A stretch of DNA of 45,737 nt, taken from assembly GCA_903910555.1 (NCBI GenBank), contig CAIVZZ010000009.1, positions 1 through 45,737 on the forward strand. The letters run 5' to 3'. This DNA comes from an uncultured Gemmatimonadota bacterium. GTDB lineage: Bacteria > Gemmatimonadota > Gemmatimonadetes > Gemmatimonadales > Gemmatimonadaceae. The notes under the pieces were generated by a model that did not search any database, had not been told where the DNA came from, and saw nothing but the letters and a program-made list of their open reading frames with translations. A program made the translations under genes and the position numbers. Shown piece after piece: positions 26,448-36,938 of this stretch. Every line of letters starts with the position of its first letter. Position 1 is the stretch's first letter.

Positions 26448-27245
26448 CTAGAGCTTCTTGAGGCGTTCGGCCGCTTTCTTCTTGTACAGCGGGTCGTTGA
26501 ACTCACGCATGGGTGCTGGAATGATCAGGCTGAACTGCTCGCGTGCTTTGACTTTGTTGCCGCGGTCTGCGTAAACCCCGCCGAGATCAAGATGATGCAC
26601 GAGCCGGTCCGGGTCGAGCTTCACGGCCTTTTCGAGATAACGCTGCGCTTCGTCCCAGCTCGCTTGCGCAAAGACTTCGGCACCGAGGAACTTCTTCGCG
26701 AACGCGCGTTCCAGCCCGTTCACTCTCATGACCTCGGCGTTCCAGCTTCCCATCACGTGCAGCGCACCTGCATGGAGCGAATCGTATTTCAGCGCTTCGA
26801 GCGCCTCGATCCGGATCATTTTTGCGTAACGAATCCGGTCCATCGTGCCGAGACTGAGCGCTTTGCGGCCGAGCGCGCGGGCGAGCGCGAAATGGCCGTC
26901 GGCGTCGTGCGGCTTTACCGTGATCGCGGCTTCGGCGTGGCGCTGCGCGGCGGCCTGGAGCGAGTCATGCGCCGGACCGCGATCGAGTCCCTCCGCGAGG
27001 TCAATTTCAGTCCGTGACGCTTTGCACAGTGCTTCGTAGTTCTTAGGTTCGACTGAGAGCGCCAGGCGATATTGATCGAGTGAAGTTTTTGCCTGACGGT
27101 CGGCATATGCGCGGTCCCCGAGAGCGATGTGATCGCCGGCGGTCTGCGCAGCTGCTTGTGCGGTTTGTGCTTTCAGGCGCGGCCCGGCGGCGAACGCCAC
27201 GGCGCACGAAAAAAACAGGCCGGCCATCCTCAAACGAATCAACAT
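26448..27245 (-). CDS. Secreted TPR protein, possibly RMD-like
   Basis: 265 residues from the ATG of MLIRLRMAG, with a signal peptide (LFFSCAVAFAAGPRLKAQ). Several TPR-like helix pairs follow: RQAKTSLDQYRLALSVEPKNYEALCKAS (about 50-78), AEAAITVKPHDADGHFALARALGRKA and AQRYLEKAVKLDPDRLVHHLDLGGVYADRG. The middle (IRIEALEALKYDSLHAGALHVMGSWNAEV) resembles the regulator-of-microtubule-dynamics type of TPR protein, also found in bacteria. The open frame continues upstream only as the complement of the thymidine phosphorylase gene and is not coding. It heads the TPR-GAF-ligA-V4R operon. Confidence 0.82.
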   Translation of the reverse strand: MLIRLRMAGLFFSCAVAFAAGPRLKAQTAQAAAQTAGDHIALGDRAYADRQAKTSLDQYRLALSVEPKNYEALCKASRTEIDLAEGLDRGPAHDSLQAAAQRHAEAAITVKPHDADGHFALARALGRKALSLGTMDRIRYAKMIRIEALEALKYDSLHAGALHVMGSWNAEVMRVNGLERAFAKKFLGAEVFAQASWDEAQRYLEKAVKLDPDRLVHHLDLGGVYADRGNKVKAREQFSLIIPAPMREFNDPLYKKKAAERLKKL

Positions 27246-27296
27246 GCGCGACGGCTCCGGGCTTATGAACGTAGGTAATATGGCCAAATCCGGTTG

Positions 27297-28628
27297 ATGA
27301 CGCTTCGCGATTTGATCGAGCGAAAGCGTGATGGCGGTCACATTGACGCAGCCGACTGGCACGCGTTCGCGCGCGACGCGGCGGCTGGCACAGTCCCCGA
27401 CTACCAGATATCGGCGCTGCTGATGGCGATCTACTTCCGCGGCCTCAGCGACGACGAAACCGTCGCGCTGACGGAGGGGATGCTCAAGAGCGGGCGGATG
27501 CTTGAGCTCTCGCACCTGAAAATGAGCCGGGTCGACAAGCACTCGGTTGGCGGCGTGGGTGATAAAGTGTCGATCGTGCTCGCGCCGCTCGTTGCAGCGT
27601 GCGGTGTTGCCGTTCCGATGCTTTCTGGCCGTGGGCTGGGCCATACGGGTGGAACGCTCGACAAGCTGGAGTCGATCCCGGGATTCAACACGCGGCTCTC
27701 GCTGTCGCAGGCGGCGGCGCAGGTCGAACGGATCGGCGTGGTGATAATCGGGCAGACTGCCGAGATCGCGCCGGCGGACCGCACGCTCTATTCGATGCGC
27801 GATGCGACGGCGACGGTGGAAAGCATCCCGCTGATTGCGTCGAGCATCATGAGCAAGAAGCTCGCTGAGGGGCTCAACGGGCTGGTGCTGGATGTGAAAA
27901 CGGGCGCGGGCGCGTTTCTGCAGTCGCTCGAGGACGATCTCGCGCTGACGAAGACGATGATCGCGCTTGGTGCGCGGCATAACTGTCCCGTGGTCGCGCT
28001 GCTGACGGATATGGATTCGCCGCTCGGTGTGGCGTGCGGAAATTCGAATGAGATTATTGAGTCGGTGAATTCGTTGAAGGGCGGCGGGCCGGCGGATTTG
28101 CGCGAGCTGGTGCTGCGCTTTGGCGCGGAGATGCTCGTGCTCGGCGGTGTGACCGCTGACTTTGCGGATGCGCAGACGCGGCTGGAGCGGGCGATATCGA
28201 GCGGGAAGGCGCTCGAGAAGTTCCGCGAGATGGTCGCGGCGCAGGGCGGGAACGCGTCGGTTTGCGACGATCCGGCGGCGCTCGTTCCCGCGGCGAAGGT
28301 GCGCGAGGACTATCTCGCGTCGCGCGATGGCATCGTGCAGCGCGTCGAGCCGCGCGCCGTGGGGAAGGGAATCACGGCGATGGGCGGCGGGCGCACGAAG
28401 ATGGCGGACGCCGTCGATCCGTCTGTTGGATTTCAGATTCTTGCGAAGCCGGGTGATCGCGTGACGCGCGGACAGCCGCTGGCGACGATTCTTGCGCGTG
28501 ATCCGGAGTGTGCGGCGATCGGGCGTGCGGCACTCGATGCCGCGTTCGTGATCGGCGATGCGGACGTCGTGCGGCGGCCGCTCATTTCGCATCGAGTCAC
28601 CGGGGCCGGGGTCGAGGTAATCTCGTAG
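27297..28628 (+). CDS. deoA: Thymidine/pyrimidine-nucleoside phosphorylase
   Basis: 443 residues. It splits thymidine (or uridine) with phosphate to the free base and (deoxy)ribose-1-phosphate. The family signature is clear: KMSRVDKHSVGGVGDKVSIVLAP (phosphate loop, about residues 74-96), SGRGLGHTGGTLDKLESIPGF (about 111-131), then SIMSKKLAEG and the DVKTGAGAFLQS motif that follows it. The C-terminal domain carries TAMGGGRTKMADAVDPSVGFQ and a lipoyl-like flap (AKPGDRVTRGQPLATILA). Thymidine and pyrimidine phosphorylases cannot be separated by eye. It is divergent from the TPR gene. Confidence 0.93.
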   Translation: MTLRDLIERKRDGGHIDAADWHAFARDAAAGTVPDYQISALLMAIYFRGLSDDETVALTEGMLKSGRMLELSHLKMSRVDKHSVGGVGDKVSIVLAPLVAACGVAVPMLSGRGLGHTGGTLDKLESIPGFNTRLSLSQAAAQVERIGVVIIGQTAEIAPADRTLYSMRDATATVESIPLIASSIMSKKLAEGLNGLVLDVKTGAGAFLQSLEDDLALTKTMIALGARHNCPVVALLTDMDSPLGVACGNSNEIIESVNSLKGGGPADLRELVLRFGAEMLVLGGVTADFADAQTRLERAISSGKALEKFREMVAAQGGNASVCDDPAALVPAAKVREDYLASRDGIVQRVEPRAVGKGITAMGGGRTKMADAVDPSVGFQILAKPGDRVTRGQPLATILARDPECAAIGRAALDAAFVIGDADVVRRPLISHRVTGAGVEVIS

Positions 28629-28698
28629 TTTTACAGAAGAACTCTGTGCTTGCCCCAACGCGTAGCAGCAGTACAGTTTTCAAAATCAGGAGGCACTA

Positions 28699-28932
28699 AT
28701 GCAAAAGTTTATGAAGATGGCGGCGCTCGGCGCGGCCGGTGTGGCTGGTGGAACGTTCGTCGCGTATTTCGCGCTGATCGCCGTGTTTCGGCCGGTCGCG
28801 AACGGCGGATTCGATGGCGTGCTCTGGGCGACGGTGACGATCGCGATGGTGGTTCCCGTCGCGGTTCTCGCAGGCGCGCATCTCGCGTTCGCCAAGCAGC
28901 TGAAAGACGGTTCCAGCCCCATGCCCAGATAG
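28699..28932 (+). CDS. Small two-helix membrane protein
   Basis: 77 residues with an excellent ribosome site (AGGAGG seven bases before ATG). Two transmembrane helices are predicted by hydrophobicity, about residues 8-30 and 42-64, and the C-terminus is short and polar (QLKDGSSPMPR). No family was recognised. It ends one base before the VOC gene, with which it must be co-translated, and follows deoA by 70 bases. Confidence 0.7.
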   Translation: MQKFMKMAALGAAGVAGGTFVAYFALIAVFRPVANGGFDGVLWATVTIAMVVPVAVLAGAHLAFAKQLKDGSSPMPR

Positions 28933-28933
28933 T

Positions 28934-29815
28934 GTGAGCATCGACTACGGCGTCGCGCCCGGAGGCTATCGGCTTCCGGAAGCGACGCGGCTGGGGCCGG
29001 TGAAACTGCAGGTCTCCGATCTCGCACGCTCCGTTGCGTACTACGAGAGCGTGATCGGTCTCCACACAATCAGCCGTGGGCTCGGCCACGCCCGGCTCGG
29101 CGCGCAGGGCGACGATTCCATGCTCGTCGGACTGACCGAGCGTGCCGGTGCGACGCCCGTGCCGCGCCGCGGCCTGCTCGGACTGTACCACTTTGCGATT
29201 CTCGTTCCCGATCGCGCCGTGCTCGGACGTTTTCTCCGGCACGTTGCTGCGCTCGGCGTGCACGTCGGCACGGCCGATCATCTGGTGAGCGAGGCGCTGT
29301 ACCTCACCGATCCCGACGGGCTTGGCATCGAGGTGTACGCCGATCGCCCGCGCGATACGTGGAAAAAGCTCGACCGGCAGATCGCGATGGCGAGCGATCC
29401 GCTCGATGTCGAGAGCCTGCTCGACGCGGGTGGTGATGCCCCGTTCACAGGATTGCCCTCAGGAACGGTGATCGGGCATGTGCATCTGCATGTCGGCGAT
29501 ATCGAACGCGCCTCGCATTTTTATCACGAGGGGCTCGGGTTTGATAAGATGGTCTGGAATTATCCCGGCGCGCTTTTTCTTGCCGCCGGTGGATATCACC
29601 ATCACCTCGGCACGAACACGTGGGCGGCCGGTGCTCCGCCGGCTTCGGACGGCGACGCGCGGCTGCTCGAGTGGGAGGTACAGGTGCCGACTGGGGCCGA
29701 TGCTGATGCGGCGCTGGCCAACCTCGAGTCAGCGGGTCACACCGTCGATCGTGATGCGGGCGGCGGAACCGTGAACGATCCGTGGGGGACGAAGGTTCGG
29801 GTTCGCGCGACGTAA
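28934..29815 (+). CDS. Two-module VOC-family dioxygenase-like protein (CatE type)
   Basis: 293 residues from a GTG. It is built of vicinal-oxygen-chelate modules: the first at about residues 18-135 (LGPVKLQVSDLARSVAYYESVIGL ... YHFAILVPDRAVLGRFLRHV ... LTDPDGLGIEVYADRP), the second at about 175-290 (GHVHLHVGDIERASHFYHEGLGF ... GGYHHHLGTNTW). Metal ligands are visible in HFAIL, GIEVY, HVHLHV and the HHHL stretch. The arrangement matches the CatE/YfiE catechol-2,3-dioxygenase-like group. The aromatic substrate is unknown. It converges on gyrB across a snap-back repeat. Confidence 0.88.
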   Translation: MSIDYGVAPGGYRLPEATRLGPVKLQVSDLARSVAYYESVIGLHTISRGLGHARLGAQGDDSMLVGLTERAGATPVPRRGLLGLYHFAILVPDRAVLGRFLRHVAALGVHVGTADHLVSEALYLTDPDGLGIEVYADRPRDTWKKLDRQIAMASDPLDVESLLDAGGDAPFTGLPSGTVIGHVHLHVGDIERASHFYHEGLGFDKMVWNYPGALFLAAGGYHHHLGTNTWAAGAPPASDGDARLLEWEVQVPTGADADAALANLESAGHTVDRDAGGGTVNDPWGTKVRVRAT

Positions 29816-29818
29816 AAG

Positions 29819-29956
29819 CTTTCCCACGGATTACGCAGATTTCGCGGATAACAACCGCAAAAAGATTTTGGGGGAACTGCAACTTCGGCGCGAGCCGTCG
29901 TAGCAGTTCCCCCAAAGGCTTTCAAATCCGCGAAATCTGTGAAATCCGTGGGAAAG
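29819..29956. repeat. Snap-back repeat between convergent VOC and gyrB genes
   Basis: The outer arms (29819-29849 and 29926-29956, starting CTTTCCCACGGATTACGCAG) are inverse copies with three mismatches in 31. A perfect inner pair of 14 bases, TTTGGGGGAACTGC (29867-29880) / GCAGTTCCCCCAAA (29903-29916), closes a 22-base loop. The arm phrase ACGGATT.CGCAGATTTCGCGGAT is an internally repetitive design like the other elements but with an unrelated sequence. The element reaches nearly from stop to stop. Confidence 0.88.
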
Positions 29957-29965
29957 CAGTTGCCG

Positions 29966-32069
<2,104 letters not shown>

Positions 32070-32417
32070 TTACCGCCCCCCCTCGCGCAAGAGTTCCCAG
32101 CGAATCTTTTTGATCGGATCGCGCCCGGTCCGCGCGTTGATTTTCGCCAGCAACGATAGCTCCATCATCGAGAGCTCGGCCATCCATCCGTGCGTCTTCA
32201 CGCCAACAAATAACGTGCCGTCCTCGGTGACCGTGCGCGGCTCCGTCACGCCCGCTATCTGCGGCCCCACGAACGACGCCCACTCCACCAGCACCTGCGC
32301 ACGTTCGACGCGCGCGTCGAGCCCTGCAGAGCGCAGAAAGCCCTTCAGCACGTCGGCAATGGGTTCGGGCTTGCCCACGTCGCCCCATGCCCTCGGCTTA
32401 CGCTTTTCGTAGCTCAT
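32070..32417 (-). CDS. dciA: DciA-type (DUF721) replicative helicase loader
   Basis: 115 residues of DUF721. DciA is the ancestral bacterial loader of the replicative helicase DnaB where DnaC or DnaI is absent. The family hallmarks are the N-terminal KPEPIADVLKGFLRSAGL and the KH-like core with VEWASFVGPQIAGVTEPRTV and DGTLFVGVKTHGWMAELSMME, then LLAKIN. It lies 18 bases after recF and upstream of gyrB, which is the usual replication neighbourhood for this family. Confidence 0.88.
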   Translation of the reverse strand: MSYEKRKPRAWGDVGKPEPIADVLKGFLRSAGLDARVERAQVLVEWASFVGPQIAGVTEPRTVTEDGTLFVGVKTHGWMAELSMMELSLLAKINARTGRDPIKKIRWELLREGGR

Positions 32418-32435
32418 GGTTTCCTCACGCGTGCC

Positions 32436-33572
32436 TCACGAAGCAACTCTCGCGAAAACACCGTCGCGAACCGTCCAGCGCTCGAGGCGCGTGAACGCGG
32501 CGGGAATCTCATCCTCGCGCGGCACGCACAGAATCGTCTGGCCGAGTCCTGTCGCCGAACTTTCTTCGAGCAGCGCGAGCACTCGCGATGCACGCTTCCG
32601 GTCGAGCTCCGCGAACGGATCGTCGAGCAGCAGCACAGGCTGCGCGCCACCGCGTGTGCGGAAGGTCGCCGCTTCGAGCAGCCGCAGCGCTATTGCCGCG
32701 GTGCGCTGCTGGCCTGCGGATCCGACGAGACGCAGATCGCGCGTGCCGAGCGTCACCGCGAGATCGTCGCGGTGCGGGCCGGCGTGCGTGATCATGCGAC
32801 GCGCATCGTGGTCCCTTCCTTTGTGCAGCGCTTCGGCGAGCGCCGCGCGAACGTCAGCAGCAGCGGCAAGCGGCGACTCGTACTCGATCTGCATCTTCGC
32901 ACGCTCGCCAATGTCCGCACAGAGCCGCGTGAACTCTGTGGCGCCCTCCGCGACCCAACCGCGCCGCTCTTCGACAATCACCGCGCCGTGCTCTGCAAGC
33001 GCCGGTTCCCACGCGGCAACGCTCGAGTGGCGCGCGCCCGGGCGCGCGGCCTCTCTGAGCGCTGCGTTGCGCCGTGCGAGCGCCGCGCGATACTGCCGGA
33101 GCGCAGCGAGATAGCGCTTCGAGCTCAGGGCGAGCGCGATGTCGAGATAGCGGCGCCGCTCTGCCGGCGCGCCGGCTATGAGCGCAATATCCGCGGGGGA
33201 GAAACAGACCGACGGAAGCGCCCCGAGCGCGTCGGTCAGGCGCGGCGTATCGACGCCGTCGAGCATGATCCGTTTTTTCCCTGTGCGCTCGACGCCGATG
33301 CCGACGCGGTTCACCGCTGCGCCTGCCGAAACACAGCCGATGTGAAATGCGGTCGCGCCGAATCGCGTGAGATCCCGATCACGCACGCCGCGCATAGAGC
33401 GGAGCAGCTCGAGGTATGCAATGGCTTCGAGAAAATTCGTTTTTCCCTGACCATTGTCGCCGACGAGCGCGATGCCGTCGGGCGGGATCGTCAGCTCGGC
33501 GCGCTCGATGTTGCGAAAGTCGCGGATCGCAATCGAAGAGAGCGTGACACGCGACGCCTGCGTCACTTGCAA
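32436..33572 (-). CDS. recF: DNA replication and repair protein RecF
   Basis: 378 residues. RecF is an SMC-like ATPase that helps load RecA at gaps. The N-terminus has the typical SSIAIRDFRNIERAEL, the Walker A is VGDNGQGKTNFLEA (about residues 37-50), the signature is LVGSAGQQRTAAIALRL (about 282) and Walker B is PVLLLDDPFAELD (about 308). The first possible start is TTG 33572; a GTG two codons on (33566) is equally good, with neither having a strong ribosome site. Unlike the common dnaA-dnaN-recF order, the gene upstream is an enoyl-CoA hydratase. Confidence 0.95.
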   Translation of the reverse strand: MQVTQASRVTLSSIAIRDFRNIERAELTIPPDGIALVGDNGQGKTNFLEAIAYLELLRSMRGVRDRDLTRFGATAFHIGCVSAGAAVNRVGIGVERTGKKRIMLDGVDTPRLTDALGALPSVCFSPADIALIAGAPAERRRYLDIALALSSKRYLAALRQYRAALARRNAALREAARPGARHSSVAAWEPALAEHGAVIVEERRGWVAEGATEFTRLCADIGERAKMQIEYESPLAAAADVRAALAEALHKGRDHDARRMITHAGPHRDDLAVTLGTRDLRLVGSAGQQRTAAIALRLLEAATFRTRGGAQPVLLLDDPFAELDRKRASRVLALLEESSATGLGQTILCVPREDEIPAAFTRLERWTVRDGVFARVAS

Positions 33573-33597
33573 ACGCTCACAGGTTATTCAAGCTGCT

Positions 33598-34377
33598 TCA
33601 AGCGCCGCGAAACGCCGGCGGCCGCTTCTCGAGGAATGCCTTCGTACCCTCGCGCATGTCGAACGTCTCATCGAGCGAGCCGAAGAGACGCGCTTCGAGG
33701 CGCAGGCCGTCGTCGAGCGTCGCGTCGAGGCCGACGTCCACGGCTTCGATCGCACGTGCGATGGCAACGGGAGCGTTTTTGAGAATCGCCGCAGCCATCG
33801 CGCGCGCTGCGCCGGGCAGCGCGTCCGGTTCGACCACAGCATTGGCGAGGCCGATGCGCGCGGCTTCGGTGCCGTCGATCGGATCGCCGGTGAGAATCAG
33901 CTGAAGCGCCGGGCCTCGTCCCACGAGCCGCGGGAGGCGCTGTGTGCCGCCATATCCGGGTATGAGTCCGAGCTTGACCTCTGGCAACCCGAACTTTGCC
34001 TGCGTCGACGCGATGCGCACGTGGCAGGCGAGCGCGAGCTCGCAGCCGCCGCCGAGCGCGAAACCGTTCACAGCGGCGATGACCGGTTTGGCGGAGAGTT
34101 CGATGCGCCGGAACACGCCCTGTCCGAACCGCGCAAACTTTTCGAGTTCGCCCTGTTCGGCAACAGCGAGCCGCGAGATATCTGCACCAGCGACGAACGC
34201 GCGTCCGGCACCGGTGAGCACGATCACGCCGACATCTTTGTTTGCGGTGAGTTCATCGATCATGGCCGAGAGCTCACGCATCATCGCGTCGTTCAGCGCG
34301 TTGAGCTTGTCCGGCCGGTTGATCGTGACCGTAGCGATACGATCGGAAATCTCGAGCAGCAGAAGTTCGTAAGCCAT
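33598..34377 (-). CDS. Enoyl-CoA hydratase/isomerase family protein
   Basis: 259 residues of the crotonase fold, which adds water across 2-enoyl-CoA in beta-oxidation or related pathways. The N-terminal TINRPDKLNALNDAMM, the oxyanion-hole segment AFVAGADISRLA (about residues 60-71) and NGFALGGGCELALACH (catalytic Glu, about 112) plus LPEVKLGLIPGYGGTQRLPRLVG (second Glu, about 132) are intact. Both catalytic glutamates are kept, which points to a true hydratase. The acyl-CoA ligase at 18.6 kb could act in the same pathway. It is 25 bases upstream of recF and probably co-transcribed. Confidence 0.92.
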   Translation of the reverse strand: MAYELLLLEISDRIATVTINRPDKLNALNDAMMRELSAMIDELTANKDVGVIVLTGAGRAFVAGADISRLAVAEQGELEKFARFGQGVFRRIELSAKPVIAAVNGFALGGGCELALACHVRIASTQAKFGLPEVKLGLIPGYGGTQRLPRLVGRGPALQLILTGDPIDGTEAARIGLANAVVEPDALPGAARAMAAAILKNAPVAIARAIEAVDVGLDATLDDGLRLEARLFGSLDETFDMREGTKAFLEKRPPAFRGA

Positions 34378-34425
34378 GGAAGAAATCTATGCCCTCCGCG
34401 CGTTTCCCGCAGTAAGTTTCCGGCC

Positions 34426-35460
34426 GTGGAACCCATCCGCTCCGTTCAATGGTCCCCCGACGGCCGCGCGCTGAGAATCATCGATCAGCGGCGGCTCCCG
34501 CTGGAGTTCGTCGAGCGCGACCTGCACACGCTCGAAGACATCCGCGACTCGATTACGACGCTGGCCGTGCGCGGCGCACCCGCGATTGGCGTGGCCGCCG
34601 CGATCGGGCTCGTGGTCACGATGCAGCCATTCGAGCAGGAACCTCCCGTTTTGTTTCGCGCGCGACTGCAGGCGCACGCGGCGGTGTTGAACGCGTCGCG
34701 CCCGACGGCGGTGAACCTCTCGTGGGCGCTCGCGCGCATGGCCGCATGTTCTGACGCGCATCTCGCAGCGAACTCGAGCGAGCTGCTCATGAAGCTTCGC
34801 GCAGAAGCGACGCGTATTCTCGAAGAAGACCGCGCGATGTGCGAATCCATCGGCGCGCACGGCCTTCAGTTCGTTCCGGACGGCACGCGCGTTCTCACAC
34901 ATTGCAATGCCGGCGCGCTCGCGACGGCTGGCATCGGCACGGCGCTCGCGCCGGTATATCTCGCGCATCGCGCAGATCGCCAGGTATTCGTTTTCGCTGA
35001 TGAAACGCGTCCATTGCTTCAGGGCTCGCGCCTCACGGCGTGGGAGCTTTCGCGGGCTGGAATCCCGGTGACGATTCTCACCGACGGCATGGCCGCGAGC
35101 CTGATGCGCGACAATGAAATCGACATCGTGCTGGTCGGCGCCGATCGCATCGCGGCGAACGGCGATACCGCCAACAAGATTGGCACGTATTCGGTCGCGG
35201 TCGCGGCGCGGCATCACGGGATTCCATTTTACGTCTGCGCGCCGTGGTCGACGATCGATCGCGCCACGCCCAACGGCGCTGCGATTGTCATAGAGCAGCG
35301 CGATGGCGCTGAAGTACGGTCTCTCCTTGGCACGACCGTTGCTCCAATAGGCGCGGCCGTCCGCAATCCGGCGTTTGACGTTACACCCGCCGAGCTGATC
35401 ACCGGCGTCATCACCGACAAAGGCGTCTATCGCGCGCCATATTCATTTACATACGTATGA
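34426..35460 (+). CDS. mtnA: Methylthioribose-1-phosphate isomerase
   Basis: 344 residues from a GTG (VEPIRSVQW). It turns 5-methylthioribose-1-phosphate into the ribulose form in methionine salvage and is related to eIF2B-alpha. Landmarks are TTLAVRGAPAIGVAAAIGL (about residues 45-63), RPTAVNLSWAL, VLTHCNAGALATAGIGTAL with the catalytic Cys (about 160), DETRPLLQGSRLTAWEL and VGADRIAANGDTANKIGTY with the catalytic Asp (about 240). No other salvage gene is in the window. Its stop overlaps the glpK start (ATGA), so the two are coupled. A ribose-1,5-bisphosphate isomerase role is less likely at this sequence. Confidence 0.93.
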   Translation: MEPIRSVQWSPDGRALRIIDQRRLPLEFVERDLHTLEDIRDSITTLAVRGAPAIGVAAAIGLVVTMQPFEQEPPVLFRARLQAHAAVLNASRPTAVNLSWALARMAACSDAHLAANSSELLMKLRAEATRILEEDRAMCESIGAHGLQFVPDGTRVLTHCNAGALATAGIGTALAPVYLAHRADRQVFVFADETRPLLQGSRLTAWELSRAGIPVTILTDGMAASLMRDNEIDIVLVGADRIAANGDTANKIGTYSVAVAARHHGIPFYVCAPWSTIDRATPNGAAIVIEQRDGAEVRSLLGTTVAPIGAAVRNPAFDVTPAELITGVITDKGVYRAPYSFTYV

Positions 35461-36932
35461 AATGCGTTCTCGCGATTGACGAAGGAACCACCGGGACGAC
35501 CTGCCTGGTCATCACGGCCGATGGTCGTGTCGCCGGGCGTGGGTATCGTGAAATCACGCAATATTTTCCGGAGCCCGGTCAGGTTGAGCACGATGCCGAG
35601 GAGATTTTTTCGCGCACGCTCGACGCTGCGCGCGAGGCGATCGCGCAAAGCGGTTTGGTTCCTTCCGCCCTTGGGATCACCAACCAGCGTGAGACCGTCG
35701 TGCTCTGGAATCGCGCGACCGGCGTCCCCGTTGGGCGCGCGATTGTCTGGCAGGATCGTCGAACTATGGCCCGGTGTGCCGCACTTGCGGCACAAAAACA
35801 GGCGATCCACGACGCCACGGGTTTGGTCATCGATCCTTACTTTTCCGCGACGAAACTCGAGTGGATGCTCGAGCACCGCCTCGGCGCCGCGAATCGGTCA
35901 CATGAGCAGCTCGCGGCGGGGACGATCGACAGTTGGCTCATTTGGAAACTCACAAATGGCGCGGTGCACGCGACCGATCCGACCAACGCGTCGCGCACGA
36001 TGCTGTACGATATCAACTCGCATAAATGGAGCGCGCCGCTCTGCACGCTGTTTTCTGTTCCGGAGTCGATTTTGCCGGAAGTGCGGCGGTCGAGCGGAGA
36101 TTTCGGCGTAGCAGCCGCCGAGCATTTAGGGCATGCAATTCCGATCCTTGGCGTTGCGGGCGATCAACAGGCTGCGCTTTTCGGTCAGGGCTGCTGGACC
36201 GCCGGCACGAGCAAGAACACCTACGGCACCGGCGCATTTCTCCTGCTGAACACCGGAGCGGCGCGGCCAAAGGGCGGCGGCGGGATGTTGACCACCATCG
36301 CATGCGATGCAACGGGCGCGCCGGCGTACGCGCTCGAGGCGAGCATTTTCATTGCCGGTGCGGCGGTGCAGTGGCTGCGCGATGGACTCGGCATCATCGG
36401 ACGCGCAGGCGAAAGCGAATCGATGGCGCGCGCGATTGAATCGAACGACGGCGTGTATTTCGTGCCCGCGCTCACCGGGCTCGGCGCGCCCGACTGGGAA
36501 CCGCACGCACGCGGCACGATCGTCGGCCTCACGCGCGGCACGACGCGCGAGCACCTTGTGCGCGCGGCGCTCGAGGCGATGTGTTTCGGCACCGCAGACG
36601 TGCTGCATGCAATGCGCGAGGCGAGCGGCGCGCCGCTCGACGTACTGCGCGTAGACGGTGGCCCAACGGAGAACGGCTGGCTGATGCAATTCCAGGCTGA
36701 CGTGCTTGGCGTTCCGGTCGAGCGTCCCGACGTGATCGAGACGACGGCGATGGGCGCGGGCGCGCTCGCGGGGATCGCGGCGGGTGTGTGGCCGAATGCA
36801 GAATCGTTCATCGAGTCGCGGAAGTACACGCGGTTCACGCCGGGTGACGGCAGCCGGGCTGCGCAGGGTGCGATCGCCGGATGGCATCGCGCCGTTCGTG
36901 CGGCGGTCTCGTGGGCGCGGGACACGCAGTAA
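35457..36932 (+). CDS. glpK: Glycerol kinase
   Basis: 491 residues of the FGGY family. It makes sn-glycerol-3-phosphate from glycerol with ATP. The N-terminal phosphate loop AIDEGTTGTTCLVI, EHDAEEIF, GITNQRETVVLWNRATG, IVWQDRRT and the second-half GVAGDQQAALFGQGCW and KNTYGTGAFLLLNTG are all typical, as is the C-terminal VDGGPTENGWLMQFQADVLGVPVERP. Slightly shorter than the E. coli enzyme, but no motif is lost. No glycerol facilitator or glpD is next to it, and a cytochrome-biogenesis-like gene follows six bases later. Confidence 0.95.
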   Translation: MKCVLAIDEGTTGTTCLVITADGRVAGRGYREITQYFPEPGQVEHDAEEIFSRTLDAAREAIAQSGLVPSALGITNQRETVVLWNRATGVPVGRAIVWQDRRTMARCAALAAQKQAIHDATGLVIDPYFSATKLEWMLEHRLGAANRSHEQLAAGTIDSWLIWKLTNGAVHATDPTNASRTMLYDINSHKWSAPLCTLFSVPESILPEVRRSSGDFGVAAAEHLGHAIPILGVAGDQQAALFGQGCWTAGTSKNTYGTGAFLLLNTGAARPKGGGGMLTTIACDATGAPAYALEASIFIAGAAVQWLRDGLGIIGRAGESESMARAIESNDGVYFVPALTGLGAPDWEPHARGTIVGLTRGTTREHLVRAALEAMCFGTADVLHAMREASGAPLDVLRVDGGPTENGWLMQFQADVLGVPVERPDVIETTAMGAGALAGIAAGVWPNAESFIESRKYTRFTPGDGSRAAQGAIAGWHRAVRAAVSWARDTQ

Positions 36933-36938
36933 GGCCGT

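Noticed and set aside
27246-28658. Upstream extension of the TPR protein frame through the thymidine phosphorylase gene
   Set aside because: The extension is the complement of deoA and has composition unlike a protein; the ATG at 27245 starts a normal signal peptide.
33454-34425. Plus-strand frame open across recF and enoyl-CoA hydratase, leading into mtnA
   Set aside because: It is antisense to two clear genes; MtnA homology begins at the GTG 34426.
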